Source of the DNA: Bacteriovoracia bacterium
Lineage (GTDB): Bacteria > Bdellovibrionota > Bacteriovoracia > Bacteriovoracales > Bacteriovoracaceae
Length of the DNA stretch: 64,000 bases
Assembly: GCA_030431635.1 (NCBI GenBank)
Contig: JAUIIL010000006.1
Coordinates: 1 to 64,000, forward strand
Direction of reading: 5' to 3'
Below the pieces are notes generated by a model, which did not search any database, had not been told where the DNA came from, and saw only the letters and a list, made by a program, of their open reading frames with translations. The first letter of the stretch is position 1. Each line of letters opens with the position of its first letter. Below, one piece after another: positions 42,072 through 50,863 of this stretch. Position numbers and translations under genes: made by a program.

Positions 42072-42106
42072 ACACCACTCTATTGCTCACATTTACATAG
42101 TGGTGT
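42072..42106. repeat. Widely spaced perfect inverted repeat in a divergent intergenic region
   Basis: ACACCACT (42072-42079) and AGTGGTGT (42099-42106), 8 bp each, separated by 19 bases, overlapping a TTGACA hexamer at 42069-42074. It lies between the divergent genes starting at 41961 and 42243. It could be a two-site operator or form a hairpin in RNA. Confidence 0.45.
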
Positions 42107-42242
42107 GTAAAAAGTAGCTATAAAACTCCGTTATCGTCTCACTTTTTGAATTAGATACTTAGAACCGAACCAGCTCTCTTTCTCATATAAAATTTTCACT
42201 TAGAGTGAGTCATTCCTAAAAAGCGTGCTATATCTCTAGGCC

Positions 42243-42872
42243 ATGAAATATATTCTTTTGTTCTTTTTGATTTCTATCTCAAGCTTTGCTCAAACTGATG
42301 AGTCTCTTCAAAGTGAAGTAATGTCTCGATTTATGATGGAAAATCATCAATCTAATGAGAAGGAAAGAGAAGGAAAGAGGTATGGTGTTTCCCTGGGGGC
42401 TTTTGTTAAGTATTCTGGCTATAGTTCACAGAGTATTCAATTTGACTATTATTACGATCAAAATAATTTAATTGGGCTGGGTTATACTCATGTTCCAGAG
42501 AATATTGATTTTCATTATTATAAGGCAGATGTGTTTGATGTGAGTTGGAAGCATTTTACAAGTGATACATTTTATATCACAAGTTCGCTTTATTACCGAG
42601 ATGCCGAAGAAGAGACATCTCAAACATACAGATTTTCTTTATTTTATGATGAGGATTTTGGAGTCACGACAAATACAGCAAGGTACCAAGATATGGGAGT
42701 TGGGTTAACGATCGGAAACCAATGGCAATGGGAAAACTTCAACATAAGTTGTAACTGGATTGGAGTTAATCAATCTCTCGTTACTTTAAGTAATGATAGA
42801 GATGAGAGAGATACGGACTTTAGAAAAAGAACTCTAACATTACTTAATCTCAACCTTGGTTGGGCCTTCTAA
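42243..42872 (+). CDS. Probable outer-membrane beta-barrel protein
   Basis: 209 residues. Signal peptide 1-16 (ISISSFA/Q). The mature protein alternates aromatic and polar residues in strands such as [20 protein letters not shown] and [12 protein letters not shown] and ends in Phe, typical of outer-membrane barrels; length and pattern suggest about eight strands. Only one Cys in the mature part. A TCACT-TAG-AGTGA palindrome (42197-42209) lies upstream. It converges with the slipin gene, overlapping by four bases. No specific family recognised. Confidence 0.68.
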   Translation: MKYILLFFLISISSFAQTDESLQSEVMSRFMMENHQSNEKEREGKRYGVSLGAFVKYSGYSSQSIQFDYYYDQNNLIGLGYTHVPENIDFHYYKADVFDVSWKHFTSDTFYITSSLYYRDAEEETSQTYRFSLFYDEDFGVTTNTARYQDMGVGLTIGNQWQWENFNISCNWIGVNQSLVTLSNDRDERDTDFRKRTLTLLNLNLGWAF

Positions 42873-43618
42873 CTTTTCTTTTCTAATAACTTCGTAAAAA
42901 TATCAATAGGGATAGGAAAGAAAGTCGTATTGGTTCCGCCCTGCCCAGAGATTTCTCTCATGGTATCAAGGTAGCGCAAAGTAATAGCATCTTTTTGCTC
43001 ACCTAAGACTCTTGCTGCCTCAGCAAGCTTCTCTGAAGCTTGAAGTTCACCTTCAGCACTAATAATTTTTGCTCTCTTCTCTCTCTCTGCTTCAGCTTGT
43101 CTGGCCATGGCCCTTTGCATTTCAATAGGAAGATCGATGGCCTTAACCTCAACGTTAGAAACTTTAATCCCCCAAGGCTCTGTCTGATCATCAAGGATGG
43201 TTTGAAGTTTAGAGTTAATCTCATCTCTGTGGGAGAGAATCTGATCCATTTCAAACTGACCAATGACAGATCTAAGTGTTGTTTGAGATATTTGGCTTGT
43301 GGCATGGATATAGTTTTCAACGCTAATAACAGCTTTTTCAGGAGATTGCACATTAAAATATACAACGCCATTCACTTTAAGTGTAACGTTATCTTTGGTA
43401 ATAACATCTTGAAAGGGAACATCGAGAGTCAAAACTCTCAGATCAACTTTTTGCATTTTTTCAATTCCTGGAATTAAAATAATAAGCCCTGGACCACGAA
43501 CGGCCGTGAATTTTCCAAGCCTAAAGACAACACCTCTCTCGTACTCATTAAGAATTTTAATCGTACTAAAAATAAGGGTAGCTCCAATAATAATAAATGG
43601 AATGTAATTTAAAATCAT
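42869..43618 (-). CDS. Slipin (SPFH/band 7, stomatin-like membrane protein)
   Basis: 249 residues. An N-terminal membrane segment (3-20) is followed by [20 protein letters not shown] near 24-43, the stomatin signature, then the band 7 core ([20 protein letters not shown]) and a C-terminal coiled coil rich in Ala and Glu ([17 protein letters not shown]). Slipins form membrane scaffolds and act with NfeD-type proteases. Here the ATG overlaps the stop of the NfeD gene (ATGA), the classic nfeD-slipin operon. Confidence 0.93.
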   Translation of the reverse strand: MILNYIPFIIIGATLIFSTIKILNEYERGVVFRLGKFTAVRGPGLIILIPGIEKMQKVDLRVLTLDVPFQDVITKDNVTLKVNGVVYFNVQSPEKAVISVENYIHATSQISQTTLRSVIGQFEMDQILSHRDEINSKLQTILDDQTEPWGIKVSNVEVKAIDLPIEMQRAMARQAEAEREKRAKIISAEGELQASEKLAEAARVLGEQKDAITLRYLDTMREISGQGGTNTTFFPIPIDIFTKLLEKKS

Positions 43619-44928
43619 GATGACCTCTCTATATGTGGTTCTAGTTCAAGTATTAAATTTGTATTATCTTGCTTTATGATTTTGACAAAATCACCTTGTC
43701 TATATTTTTGAAGTGAACGAGCTTTCCAATGAGTTCCTCCAATTTTGACTTGGAAGTAGAAGTGACCTTCTTTTTCTTCACTAAACTCAACAACTTCAGC
43801 TGTTTTGTTTACCAGACTAAAAAATTGAGTGTCTCCTTGATTTTGTTTTTTATCTTTTAAAATAACATAAATAATTAAAAGAATAAGAACTCCAATACCA
43901 GAAACAGATGAAAAAATAAGAGACTTTTCTAAAACAATAAGTCCTTCATCTGAACGATAGAGAAATAGAGAACCACTCACGAGAGAGGCAATAGCAGCAA
44001 TAGTAAGAATTCCATAGCTTGTTATATAAACTTCAAGGAAAAAAAGAATAAAAGAGAGAATAATAAGACCTAAGGCTCCCCAGTTAAGAGGAAGAACCTG
44101 AAAACCAAGGCCTGCGAAAATAAGAAAGAGAACTCCAATAGAGCCAGAGATAAATCCACCAGGAGCTTGCATTTCAAAATAAAGGAGGGCCGCTCCAATC
44201 AGAAATAAAATATAGGCTAGAGAGGGATCGGCTAAGATATTTAAAAGTTTCTGTCCTTTATCCATTTCAAAAACTTCGATTTTAAAAGTGGGAGAAAAAG
44301 TAAGGACTGTGTCTTGTCCTAGGATTTTAATTTTTTTCCCTTCAGAAAAAGAAATAATATCTTCCGTTTTATTTGCTAAGGAGTTAATAATTCCCTTTTC
44401 AAAAGCTTCTTTGGATTTATATGAAGCCGCGTTTGAGATCATTTGAGCAAAGGCCTTGGAGTTTCTCCCTCTGGCTTCACTTAAACTACTTGTTAAAGCA
44501 ACAAGATCGTTGACTGCTTTTGAACGAGCATCTTTTTCAATATCTTTTCCTATTTGAATTGGTGTGGCCGCACCGATATTGGTTCCTTCTGACATGAAAA
44601 GTAGGTGAGCACTACTTGAAATAATTGCACCAGCACTAGTGGCCGAAGCCCCTTCTGGTGTTACCCAGATAATAACAGGAGCAGTTCCTTCTCCAAGAAG
44701 AGTTAATATCTCTTTTGTTGTGGAAACAAGTCCTCCTGGAGTATTCATCTTGATCAGTAAAGCGCTTCTGGGGTTTTGACTAGTTTTTTTATAAGCTTCT
44801 TTAAGATAACTTAAAGTCGAAGGGTTAATAGAGGAGTTGATTTGAAGTTCATAAAGCGTATCAATCTCTCTACTTGTTTGAGCAAAAGCACTTGAGAGAA
44901 GAAAAACAGCGATAATCAAGAATCTCAT
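43615..44928 (-). CDS. NfeD-family membrane serine protease (long NfeD1b type)
   Basis: 437 residues. Signal peptide 1-16. A ClpP-like domain (about 20-215) carries [14 protein letters not shown] near 60-73, the catalytic Ser region [19 protein letters not shown] near 92-110 and a downstream Lys. Four or five membrane segments (about 228-350) follow, then a C-terminal OB-fold NfeD domain (about 370-437). These proteases cleave membrane-associated hydrophobic substrates, including the C-terminus of the partner slipin in archaeal homologues. It is upstream of and coupled to the slipin gene. No Shine-Dalgarno precedes the ATG. Confidence 0.92.
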   Translation of the reverse strand: MRFLIIAVFLLSSAFAQTSREIDTLYELQINSSINPSTLSYLKEAYKKTSQNPRSALLIKMNTPGGLVSTTKEILTLLGEGTAPVIIWVTPEGASATSAGAIISSSAHLLFMSEGTNIGAATPIQIGKDIEKDARSKAVNDLVALTSSLSEARGRNSKAFAQMISNAASYKSKEAFEKGIINSLANKTEDIISFSEGKKIKILGQDTVLTFSPTFKIEVFEMDKGQKLLNILADPSLAYILFLIGAALLYFEMQAPGGFISGSIGVLFLIFAGLGFQVLPLNWGALGLIILSFILFFLEVYITSYGILTIAAIASLVSGSLFLYRSDEGLIVLEKSLIFSSVSGIGVLILLIIYVILKDKKQNQGDTQFFSLVNKTAEVVEFSEEKEGHFYFQVKIGGTHWKARSLQKYRQGDFVKIIKQDNTNLILELEPHIERSS

Positions 44929-44979
44929 GAATTGACTGTACGATTTTTTTTCTCATCCGTATAGATTGAGAGCAACAAA

Positions 44980-45750
44980 CTAGATATCAATTTCAAGAAT
45001 TAAAGGGCAATGATCACTTCCCATCACCTGAGGTTGATAATAGCAGTCTTTCACCAGGTGAATAAACTCCTTTGGAAGATAAAAATAGTCGATACGCCAT
45101 CCTATATTGCGTTCTCTGCAGTCTCCTCTATATGTCCACCAGGAATAATGACCTTCCTCGTTAGGATGAAGGAAGCGAAAGACATCAACGAAGCCGAAAC
45201 TTTCAAGTTTGTCTAACCAAGCTCTCTCAATTTCGAGGAAACCAGTTGTTTTGGTGTTGGATTTAGGATTGGCCAGATCAATTGCTTCATGAGCTGTATT
45301 AAAGTCACCACATAAAATAACAGGTTTTATGGTATTATTCATTAATTCGAGAGAATAATTTAAAATACTCTCGCTATATTCAAGTTTAAAGGGCACACGA
45401 TTGAGATCCCTCTGGCCATTAGGGTAATAGCCATTAATAAGAATAAAAGAATCATATTCGCATATTACTGTTCGGCCTTCATTATCGAATTTAGGAATGT
45501 CAATGGAGGTTTTTACATTTTGCGGAGAAATTTTTGTCTGAACTAAAGTTCCTGAATAACCTCTTTTAACAGCGCTCGCAGAAAAAATTTGATATTTCTG
45601 ACTCATCATTTCTGGTGGAAATTGCTCGGGTTGGGCCTTGGTTTCTTGTAAGGATACGATATCTGGTGATTCTTTAGTAAGCCAGTCAACGTATCCCTTG
45701 TTGACACAGGCACGAATTCCATTGACGTTCCACGACGCAAGTCTTTTCAA
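44980..45750 (-). CDS. xthA: Exodeoxyribonuclease III (AP endonuclease)
   Basis: 256 residues from the TTG at 45750, which is preceded at six bases by a perfect GGAGG; a longer upstream start is therefore rejected. Exo III motifs: ASWNVNGIRACV (N-terminus), LQETKAQPEQF, GYYPNGQRDLNR, CGDFNTAHEAIDLANP, RNIGWRIDYF and GSDHCPL at the C-terminus, with all catalytic Asp, Asn, Glu and His residues present. It repairs abasic and 3'-blocked DNA ends in the cytoplasm. It is divergent from the XRE regulator gene. Confidence 0.94.
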   Translation of the reverse strand: MKRLASWNVNGIRACVNKGYVDWLTKESPDIVSLQETKAQPEQFPPEMMSQKYQIFSASAVKRGYSGTLVQTKISPQNVKTSIDIPKFDNEGRTVICEYDSFILINGYYPNGQRDLNRVPFKLEYSESILNYSLELMNNTIKPVILCGDFNTAHEAIDLANPKSNTKTTGFLEIERAWLDKLESFGFVDVFRFLHPNEEGHYSWWTYRGDCRERNIGWRIDYFYLPKEFIHLVKDCYYQPQVMGSDHCPLILEIDI

Positions 45751-45820
45751 TTTTTTCCTCCAATTTTTTTTTCTCAAAACTTCTATAATATATTTTTTTA
45801 TATCCGTTAATAAATGGTGA

Positions 45821-45848
45821 ATGACATTTAAAAAAAAACTGATATATT
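45821..45848 (+). promoter_or_regulatory. Candidate promoter of the XRE regulator gene
   Basis: ATGACA (45821-45826, 5 of 6), 16-base spacer, TATATT (45843-45848, 5 of 6). The leader would be about 27 bases with GGAG before the ATG. Confidence 0.45.
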
Positions 45849-45880
45849 AACCACCCAGAAGAAAAAATTTAGGAGAACTC

Positions 45881-46249
45881 ATGCGTTGTTTTAAGAATAT
45901 TGCCTACCTTATTCGCACGAAAAGAATTAATCATCCAAAAGGTTATTCTCAATCAGAGTTATCGAATCTATTAGGTTATAAGAATGGGCAGTTTATCAGC
46001 AACGTTGAGAGAGCTCTTTGTAATATTCCATTAAAGATGTTGAAAAAAGTTTCAGAGGTGCTTGATATCTCCTCTGAAGAGTTAAAAGATGCTATTTTAA
46101 AAGATCAAGAAGAAACTCTTAATAACTACCTTAGTTCTGGTTCTGGAAAGGTTAACACAACATCTGCCTCTCATACGGAAAATGAATCAACTCTTGCAAC
46201 AGGGACTGACTCTATGGCCGCAACAGGAACTGGTTACAGAAGTTTTTAA
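45881..46249 (+). CDS. XRE-family helix-turn-helix protein with Ser/Thr/Gly tail
   Basis: 122 residues. The N-terminal HTH_3 domain (about 1-70) has YSQSELSNLLGYKNGQFISN with the recognition helix near 37-46, then PLKMLKKVSEVLDISSEEL. Residues 85-122 form a low-complexity Ser/Thr/Gly/Ala tail that looks disordered. It probably binds DNA as a dimer; targets are unknown, autoregulation is possible. AGGAG lies before the ATG. It converges with the basic protein gene, overlapping by four bases. Confidence 0.8.
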   Translation: MRCFKNIAYLIRTKRINHPKGYSQSELSNLLGYKNGQFISNVERALCNIPLKMLKKVSEVLDISSEELKDAILKDQEETLNNYLSSGSGKVNTTSASHTENESTLATGTDSMAATGTGYRSF

Positions 46250-46752
46250 ATTCTCGAGTCTTTGTATTTTAGATAATCGTCCATTGTTCCAACACTCTCT
46301 TGAGTGTCTCGACTAAAATCCTCTCTCTCAAGTTGCTCTTGAGTTATGTGAGGGTTTTTAAAAGGACCGTTGGGTGGAGCTTCTCCCTGAAGACCTGTGT
46401 TGTGAGCTTCTGAAAAAATAGTATCAAGTTTATAGGCATTAATTTTTTTCTCTAGAGTTTCTCTTTGCCAGTCTTCAAGCTTTTCTTCAAAACGCCTTAA
46501 GTTTTCGAGAGATTCATCAAAGATTTTTTTGAGTTTTCTCAAATTTCCATCACTGGCCCTATGAAACATTTCAAAATACTTACGCCTGGCTTGTAAATGT
46601 TGTTCAAGAAGGTTGTCATATTTTTGAATGATTTTTCCACCTGAAAGAGGCTTCTTAGAAAATCTTTTTTGACCACTTTTTCTCGCATTATTTTTATTAC
46701 GATGACGAGGGCGGTGGCGTGAGTTATTTTTGTTATTTTGCATAAATCCCAT
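46246..46752 (-). CDS. Basic cytoplasmic protein of unknown function
   Basis: 168 residues. The first ~40 are extremely basic (Arg, Lys, His, Asn: RHRPRHRNKNNARKS), suggesting nucleic-acid binding; residues 45-115 form a charged helix or coiled coil (LRKLKKIFDESLENLRRFEE); the rest is acidic and polar. It has no signal peptide and no Cys. Two in-frame ATGs (46752 and 46743) are possible and neither has a strong site. It is divergent from mdh. A role with RNA or ribosomes is a guess from composition. Confidence 0.6.
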   Translation of the reverse strand: MGFMQNNKNNSRHRPRHRNKNNARKSGQKRFSKKPLSGGKIIQKYDNLLEQHLQARRKYFEMFHRASDGNLRKLKKIFDESLENLRRFEEKLEDWQRETLEKKINAYKLDTIFSEAHNTGLQGEAPPNGPFKNPHITQEQLEREDFSRDTQESVGTMDDYLKYKDSRI

Positions 46753-46774
46753 CTTAAGAAACTACCGGCAAAGT

Positions 46775-46806
46775 GTCCAGGCATTGATTGATTTAAGCGC
46801 CTGGAC
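46775..46806. promoter_or_regulatory. Candidate operator: perfect inverted repeat on the mdh promoter
   Basis: GTCCAGGC (46775-46782) and GCCTGGAC (46799-46806), 8-bp arms separated by 16 bases. The repeat encloses the -35 hexamer and its right arm abuts the -10, so a protein bound here would block mdh transcription. Confidence 0.5.
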
Positions 46807-46812
46807 TATACT
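46784..46812 (+). promoter_or_regulatory. Candidate mdh promoter
   Basis: TTGATT (46784-46789), 17-base spacer, TATACT (46807-46812). It precedes the GAAGGAG site of mdh. Confidence 0.55.
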
Positions 46813-46844
46813 CAAAAAGTTATAAATTGAATCGAAGGAGACGT

Positions 46845-47828
46845 ATGTCAAAGAAAGTTAAAGTCGCCGTTACAGGTGCAGCTGGTCAAATTGGTTATGC
46901 TATTGTTTTTAGGATTGCTTCCGGCCAAATGTTTGGGCCTGATACGCAAGTTGAGCTCTCTTTATTAGAACTCCCTCAGGCCTTGGGTGCCCTTGAAGGA
47001 GTCAAAATGGAGCTGGATGACTGCGCTTTTCCACTTCTTAAAGGAATTACTTGTACAGATAAGCTTGATGTGGCCGTTAAAGATTGCAACTGGGTACTGG
47101 CCATTGGAGCTGTTCCAAGAAAGGATGGAATGGAGAGAGGGGATCTTCTCAAAGTCAATGGAGGGATCTTTGGCCCATTAGGAAAAGCAATCGCGAGTCA
47201 CGGTGCCAGTGATTGTAAACTTTTTGTTGTTGGTAACCCTTGTAATACAAACTGCTTGATTGCTATGGAATCATCTGGTTTAGATAAGAGCCGCTTTTTT
47301 GCTATGACTGCTCTAGATGAAAATAGGGCCAAAACTCAGCTAGCGCAAAAAGCTGGAGTTGATGTAACTGAAGTCACGAACCTCACTATCTGGGGAAATC
47401 ACTCTGCGACTCAATACCCGGACTTTTATAATGCTAAGATTGGTGGAAAGCCAGCGGCCGAAGTCATTAAAGATGAAGCTTGGCTTAAAGGTGAGTTTAT
47501 TGAAACTGTTCAAAAACGTGGTGCTGCTATTATTAAAGCAAGAGGAGCATCTTCAGCAGCTTCAGCAGCTAATGCTTGTGTTCAAGGAGTTTATAGTCTC
47601 ACTCACGATACTCCGGCGGGAGAAACTTTTTCAATGTGTCTTGCCTCAAATGGTCAGTATGGAGTTGATGAAGGACTTATTTTCTCTTATCCTTGTCGTG
47701 TAGAAGGCGGAGTTCTTAAAATTGTTGCAGGGATTAATCATAATGAATTTGGACAAAACAAATTTAACAAGACCCTTGATGAATTAAGAGTAGAAAGAGA
47801 TACCGTTAAATCTTTAGGACTTATTTAA
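46845..47828 (+). CDS. mdh: Malate dehydrogenase, cytosolic (type 2) form
   Basis: 327 residues from the ATG at 46845, preceded by GAAGGAG; an upstream start at 46827 is rejected. NAD-binding motif [14 protein letters not shown] (6-19), substrate Arg region [14 protein letters not shown] near 89-102, [10 protein letters not shown] and the catalytic His in [13 protein letters not shown] near 182-194. It oxidises malate to oxaloacetate in the TCA cycle. The MDH1-like type is common in many bacteria. The downstream small gene begins one base after the stop. Confidence 0.95.
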   Translation: MSKKVKVAVTGAAGQIGYAIVFRIASGQMFGPDTQVELSLLELPQALGALEGVKMELDDCAFPLLKGITCTDKLDVAVKDCNWVLAIGAVPRKDGMERGDLLKVNGGIFGPLGKAIASHGASDCKLFVVGNPCNTNCLIAMESSGLDKSRFFAMTALDENRAKTQLAQKAGVDVTEVTNLTIWGNHSATQYPDFYNAKIGGKPAAEVIKDEAWLKGEFIETVQKRGAAIIKARGASSAASAANACVQGVYSLTHDTPAGETFSMCLASNGQYGVDEGLIFSYPCRVEGGVLKIVAGINHNEFGQNKFNKTLDELRVERDTVKSLGLI

Positions 47829-47829
47829 T

Positions 47830-48144
47830 TTGAAATTAATACTGCTTTTTCTTTTATTCGCATTCTCTGCCATTTGTGTCGAGAGTGCGAATAATGTCAT
47901 CATCAACAAGGCCAATAAAGCTTACTTTTTAAATCACGGACAGAAAGTTGCGATTTCTCTTACTGGAACGATGAGGGAACAGTTTATTTCTAGATGGGAA
48001 GTTAAAAAAGAGGAAATTCCAAACGGTTACCAGGTTTTAGATTTTGCTCGACTGCTTGACACTCAAAAACCTGGTTTACAAAAAAATAAAAATAATAGAA
48101 AAGAGATATCTGCTAAAACACCGAAACTCGATGGGGTTTTATAA
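47830..48144 (+). CDS. Small exported protein of unknown function
   Basis: 104 residues from a TTG start one base after the mdh stop. Signal peptide 1-19 (core LILLFLLFAFSAICVESA). A small beta-rich mature domain (ANKAYFLNHGQKVAISLTGT) follows, then a Lys/Asn-rich, probably disordered tail. No family recognised. It lies between mdh and speD, 11 bases before speD, so the three are likely co-transcribed. Confidence 0.55.
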   Translation: MKLILLFLLFAFSAICVESANNVIINKANKAYFLNHGQKVAISLTGTMREQFISRWEVKKEEIPNGYQVLDFARLLDTQKPGLQKNKNNRKEISAKTPKLDGVL

Positions 48145-48155
48145 AAGGTTGAGAT

Positions 48156-48929
48156 ATGGATTTTAAGGAAAGTGCACAAACTAAGATTAAGCTCTCTGGC
48201 TTTAATAACTTAACAAAAGTATTAAGTTTCAACCTTTACGATTTTTGTATCACGACAGATGAAAAACAAAAAGATGACTATGTTAAGTATATTGATGAAG
48301 AGTATAATGCTAAAAAAATCCTGCAAATTTCAGAAAAAATATGCAATATCATTGAGGCCAATATCCTCAATGTTTCTATTCAAGACTATGATCCGGTAGG
48401 GGCTTCAACGATGGTTCTTATGAGTGATGTAAAAGGAGGGAAGTGGGATCATACTCCTCAAGTCAACCTCCACCTTGATAAGTCTCACATCACGGCCCAT
48501 ACATATCCAGATGCACTTGCTCCTGATGGTATTTGTTCTTTTCGTGTTGATATTGATATTGCAACTTGTGGAGAAATTATTCCACTAGATGCTATTAACT
48601 ATTTATTTGAAGCTTTTCACTGTGACGTTGTTTTTATCGACTATGTCGTGAGAGGTTTTACTAGAACAGCTGAAGGGAAGAAGATATATAACGATCATTA
48701 TTTTAATTCTATTCAAGATTTCATTAAACCTGAAATCCTTGAAAACTTTCAATACCGAACTGATATTAATCTGGGGCATGAAAATATTTGGCAAACAAAA
48801 CTCATGGTTAAAAACTTTGGGCCAGAGAGGTATGTGATGGAACCCAAATATGCGTCTCACCCGGATATTGATAAAAAAATGCAGCTTCTTCATCAAGAAA
48901 TGAGAGAAGTTTTTCATCTTAATAGTTAA
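48156..48929 (+). CDS. speD: S-adenosylmethionine decarboxylase proenzyme (proteobacterial type)
   Basis: 257 residues, near E. coli SpeD (264). The N-terminal KLSGFNNLTKVLSFNLYDFC matches the class 1A enzyme. The self-cleavage site is LDKSH near 109-113: the Ser becomes the pyruvoyl cofactor. IATCGEI carries the catalytic Cys near 138, and IDYVVRGFTRTAEGKK and HENIWQTKLMVKNF match conserved C-terminal blocks. It makes decarboxylated SAM for spermidine synthesis. No speE is seen beside it. The 3' end overlaps the convergent gene by four bases. Confidence 0.95.
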   Translation: MDFKESAQTKIKLSGFNNLTKVLSFNLYDFCITTDEKQKDDYVKYIDEEYNAKKILQISEKICNIIEANILNVSIQDYDPVGASTMVLMSDVKGGKWDHTPQVNLHLDKSHITAHTYPDALAPDGICSFRVDIDIATCGEIIPLDAINYLFEAFHCDVVFIDYVVRGFTRTAEGKKIYNDHYFNSIQDFIKPEILENFQYRTDINLGHENIWQTKLMVKNFGPERYVMEPKYASHPDIDKKMQLLHQEMREVFHLNS

Positions 48930-50185
48930 GCACTTTTTTTAATTTTACTCTGATAGTTTCCTAGAACTTTGGAGAAGTCTTTAAATTCTTTATGGTAAAA
49001 AGATTGATAAACATTATGAATAAGGCCTTTGCAGCCAATACCAAGCATTAAGTTTCTAATGGCCATAGCATCATGAATAGAGACTTCGTCAGATTCTCCA
49101 TGGGCCAAAATTCCTCTGATTTCTAAAATTTTATTGCTCTTTAAAATGGTGCTCAAATCGTTGGTGACAAAATCAACAAAAGGTTTATGGGGTTGAAAAG
49201 CCTTCTTAAGACAAAAGTTTGTTTGATGAGCTTTTTGGAGAAAGTAAACCAGTTGCCCAATGGAGTAGTTTTTTTGAAATGCAGATATAGGGATGAGGTT
49301 TTCACTGGCCTGCTCAAGGTAGAGCTTGGGAGGCATCGAGGTCGCGTCTACAAAAAACTCATCTCCAAAGCCTTGTCTTTTTAAATGATGAATGACGAGA
49401 TCATTCATAATAATTTCAAAGGCCTTAATATAACTAAAAGCAATTCTTTTATTGTTGTGGTGTCTATTTTCAAGAATATCAATTTCAGCAATTTCAATCT
49501 CGGCCCTAGCTGAATGAGGGAGTTTCTTATAAAGTTTTTCTGGTAGAGCGTAGGAGTGAATGTATTTTAAAACTTGAAGCGAAGCCATATTATTAATGGC
49601 AGGATGGCCTTGTAAAATAAGGTGAGAGAATTCTGTTTCATCAACTTCATCAAAAAAAGCTTCTTCACTCAAGTCCTGCACAAAAGCAGGATAGGAAATA
49701 CCTGTTGTATAAGGAGAGATTTCATCAATTTTTAATGATGAATACTCGTTATCAATATAGAGTTCACTTAATTTTTGAGCGCTAGACTCAGGGTGATGCT
49801 CTAGAAGAGTAAAATCTGTTATTTTAAACCAAATTTCAACTTTTTTATCTTCATAGAAAGAGAGAGTCTTGAGTTTTTTAGGTTTTTCTGAAGACACGCT
49901 TTCAACCTTACCCACCCAAAGGTTATTAAAATCTGTAATATACAGATGAGTACTTGCATTAAGTAATTTATTCTTCTCTATCGTTTCTTCAAATTTTTTA
50001 ATCTCTAACTTAGATTCTCTTGAGCTTCCAATGATTTTTCCCCAATAGAGGTAGGCCTCTTGAGGATTTGTTTTCACCTCATTTAAAAGCCTCTCATAAA
50101 ACTCATGGGCTTGAGTATAATGAGGTTCTTCGTGATTATTTAAATAAGGATTAAACGTTAAATAAAAATGAATAGGTGAACTCAT
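48926..50185 (-). CDS. Protein of unknown function with a HEPN-like C-terminal domain
   Basis: 419 residues, no signal peptide, few Cys. The N-terminal ~150 residues are mixed alpha/beta (ASTHLYITDFNNLWVGKVES). The C-terminal ~190 are helical: IEIAEIDILENRHHNNKRIA, a long helix ending HHLKRQGFGDEF, then EIRGILAHGESDEVS in which Arg ~357 and His ~362 form the R-x4-H motif of HEPN ribonucleases, followed by a further helix. HEPN domains occur in toxins, abortive-infection and CRISPR effectors, and also in plain housekeeping proteins. No antitoxin-like partner gene is adjacent. The HEPN call rests on one short motif and helix pattern. Confidence 0.5.
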   Translation of the reverse strand: MSSPIHFYLTFNPYLNNHEEPHYTQAHEFYERLLNEVKTNPQEAYLYWGKIIGSSRESKLEIKKFEETIEKNKLLNASTHLYITDFNNLWVGKVESVSSEKPKKLKTLSFYEDKKVEIWFKITDFTLLEHHPESSAQKLSELYIDNEYSSLKIDEISPYTTGISYPAFVQDLSEEAFFDEVDETEFSHLILQGHPAINNMASLQVLKYIHSYALPEKLYKKLPHSARAEIEIAEIDILENRHHNNKRIAFSYIKAFEIIMNDLVIHHLKRQGFGDEFFVDATSMPPKLYLEQASENLIPISAFQKNYSIGQLVYFLQKAHQTNFCLKKAFQPHKPFVDFVTNDLSTILKSNKILEIRGILAHGESDEVSIHDAMAIRNLMLGIGCKGLIHNVYQSFYHKEFKDFSKVLGNYQSKIKKSA

Positions 50186-50275
50186 AATTACCCATATCGG
50201 ATTTTTTCAAGAAAACTTGATAAAAAAAGTAAAGATTTTTCTTAAGCTTTTTCGCTACCTTACCGAACAGTAGGC

Positions 50276-50863
50276 ATGAAAAAATACAAATATTGGTTAT
50301 TCATCTTTTTATTTTCTCAACTCTCTCTTGCTCAAGAGGTTATCCTTTGCTCCTTTAAGTTTGATATGGGAGCTTTATACCAAAATAAGGATAAATTTAG
50401 GGAGCCATATATTAGTTTAATGCTTAATCAAGAGAACAACTATAAAGCAGAGGGAGAGTACTACGAAGATGGATATGAAAAGGGTTGGTTTTCTGGACCA
50501 CCAAGAAGAAAGGTTCTTCTATCCTATGATAAAGAGTCAAAAGAGCTTAAGGTAAAATTTAAAACTAGGCACACAACTTCAGCAGCACTTTCTCACCACT
50601 CAGGCTCCTCTTTCTTAAAAATAGGAAGTGAAGGGAAAACCTTTCTCACCAATAGTAGCGGAAAAGATTATGATGTTCATTACTTGTGTTTAGATATCAA
50701 AGAAGTCGAAAAAATTCTCTCTAACACTCCCAATGAAGGAACTCTTCTTTATGAGTTATATGAAAATTTCAACCACGCCAGAGAAGAAGGAAAAGTAACA
50801 GGCAGTAGTGGTAAAGGATTAGGAGAGGGAAATAACTCTGATCAAAAAAGTTCAGGACGATAA
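50276..50863 (+). CDS. Exported protein of unknown function
   Basis: 195 residues. Signal peptide 1-19 (core WLFIFLFSQLSLA, then QEV). The mature N-terminus is a small beta-rich domain with two Cys (near 25 and 142) that could pair; the C-terminal ~35 residues are Gly/Ser/Lys-rich and probably disordered. No family recognised. It converges with the methyltransferase gene, overlapping by 12 bases. Confidence 0.6.
   Translation: MKKYKYWLFIFLFSQLSLAQEVILCSFKFDMGALYQNKDKFREPYISLMLNQENNYKAEGEYYEDGYEKGWFSGPPRRKVLLSYDKESKELKVKFKTRHTTSAALSHHSGSSFLKIGSEGKTFLTNSSGKDYDVHYLCLDIKEVEKILSNTPNEGTLLYELYENFNHAREEGKVTGSSGKGLGEGNNSDQKSSGR

Noticed and set aside
43040-43477. 145-codon open frame antisense to the slipin gene
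   Set aside because: The slipin is unambiguous; the antisense frame has no recognisable domain or start signal.
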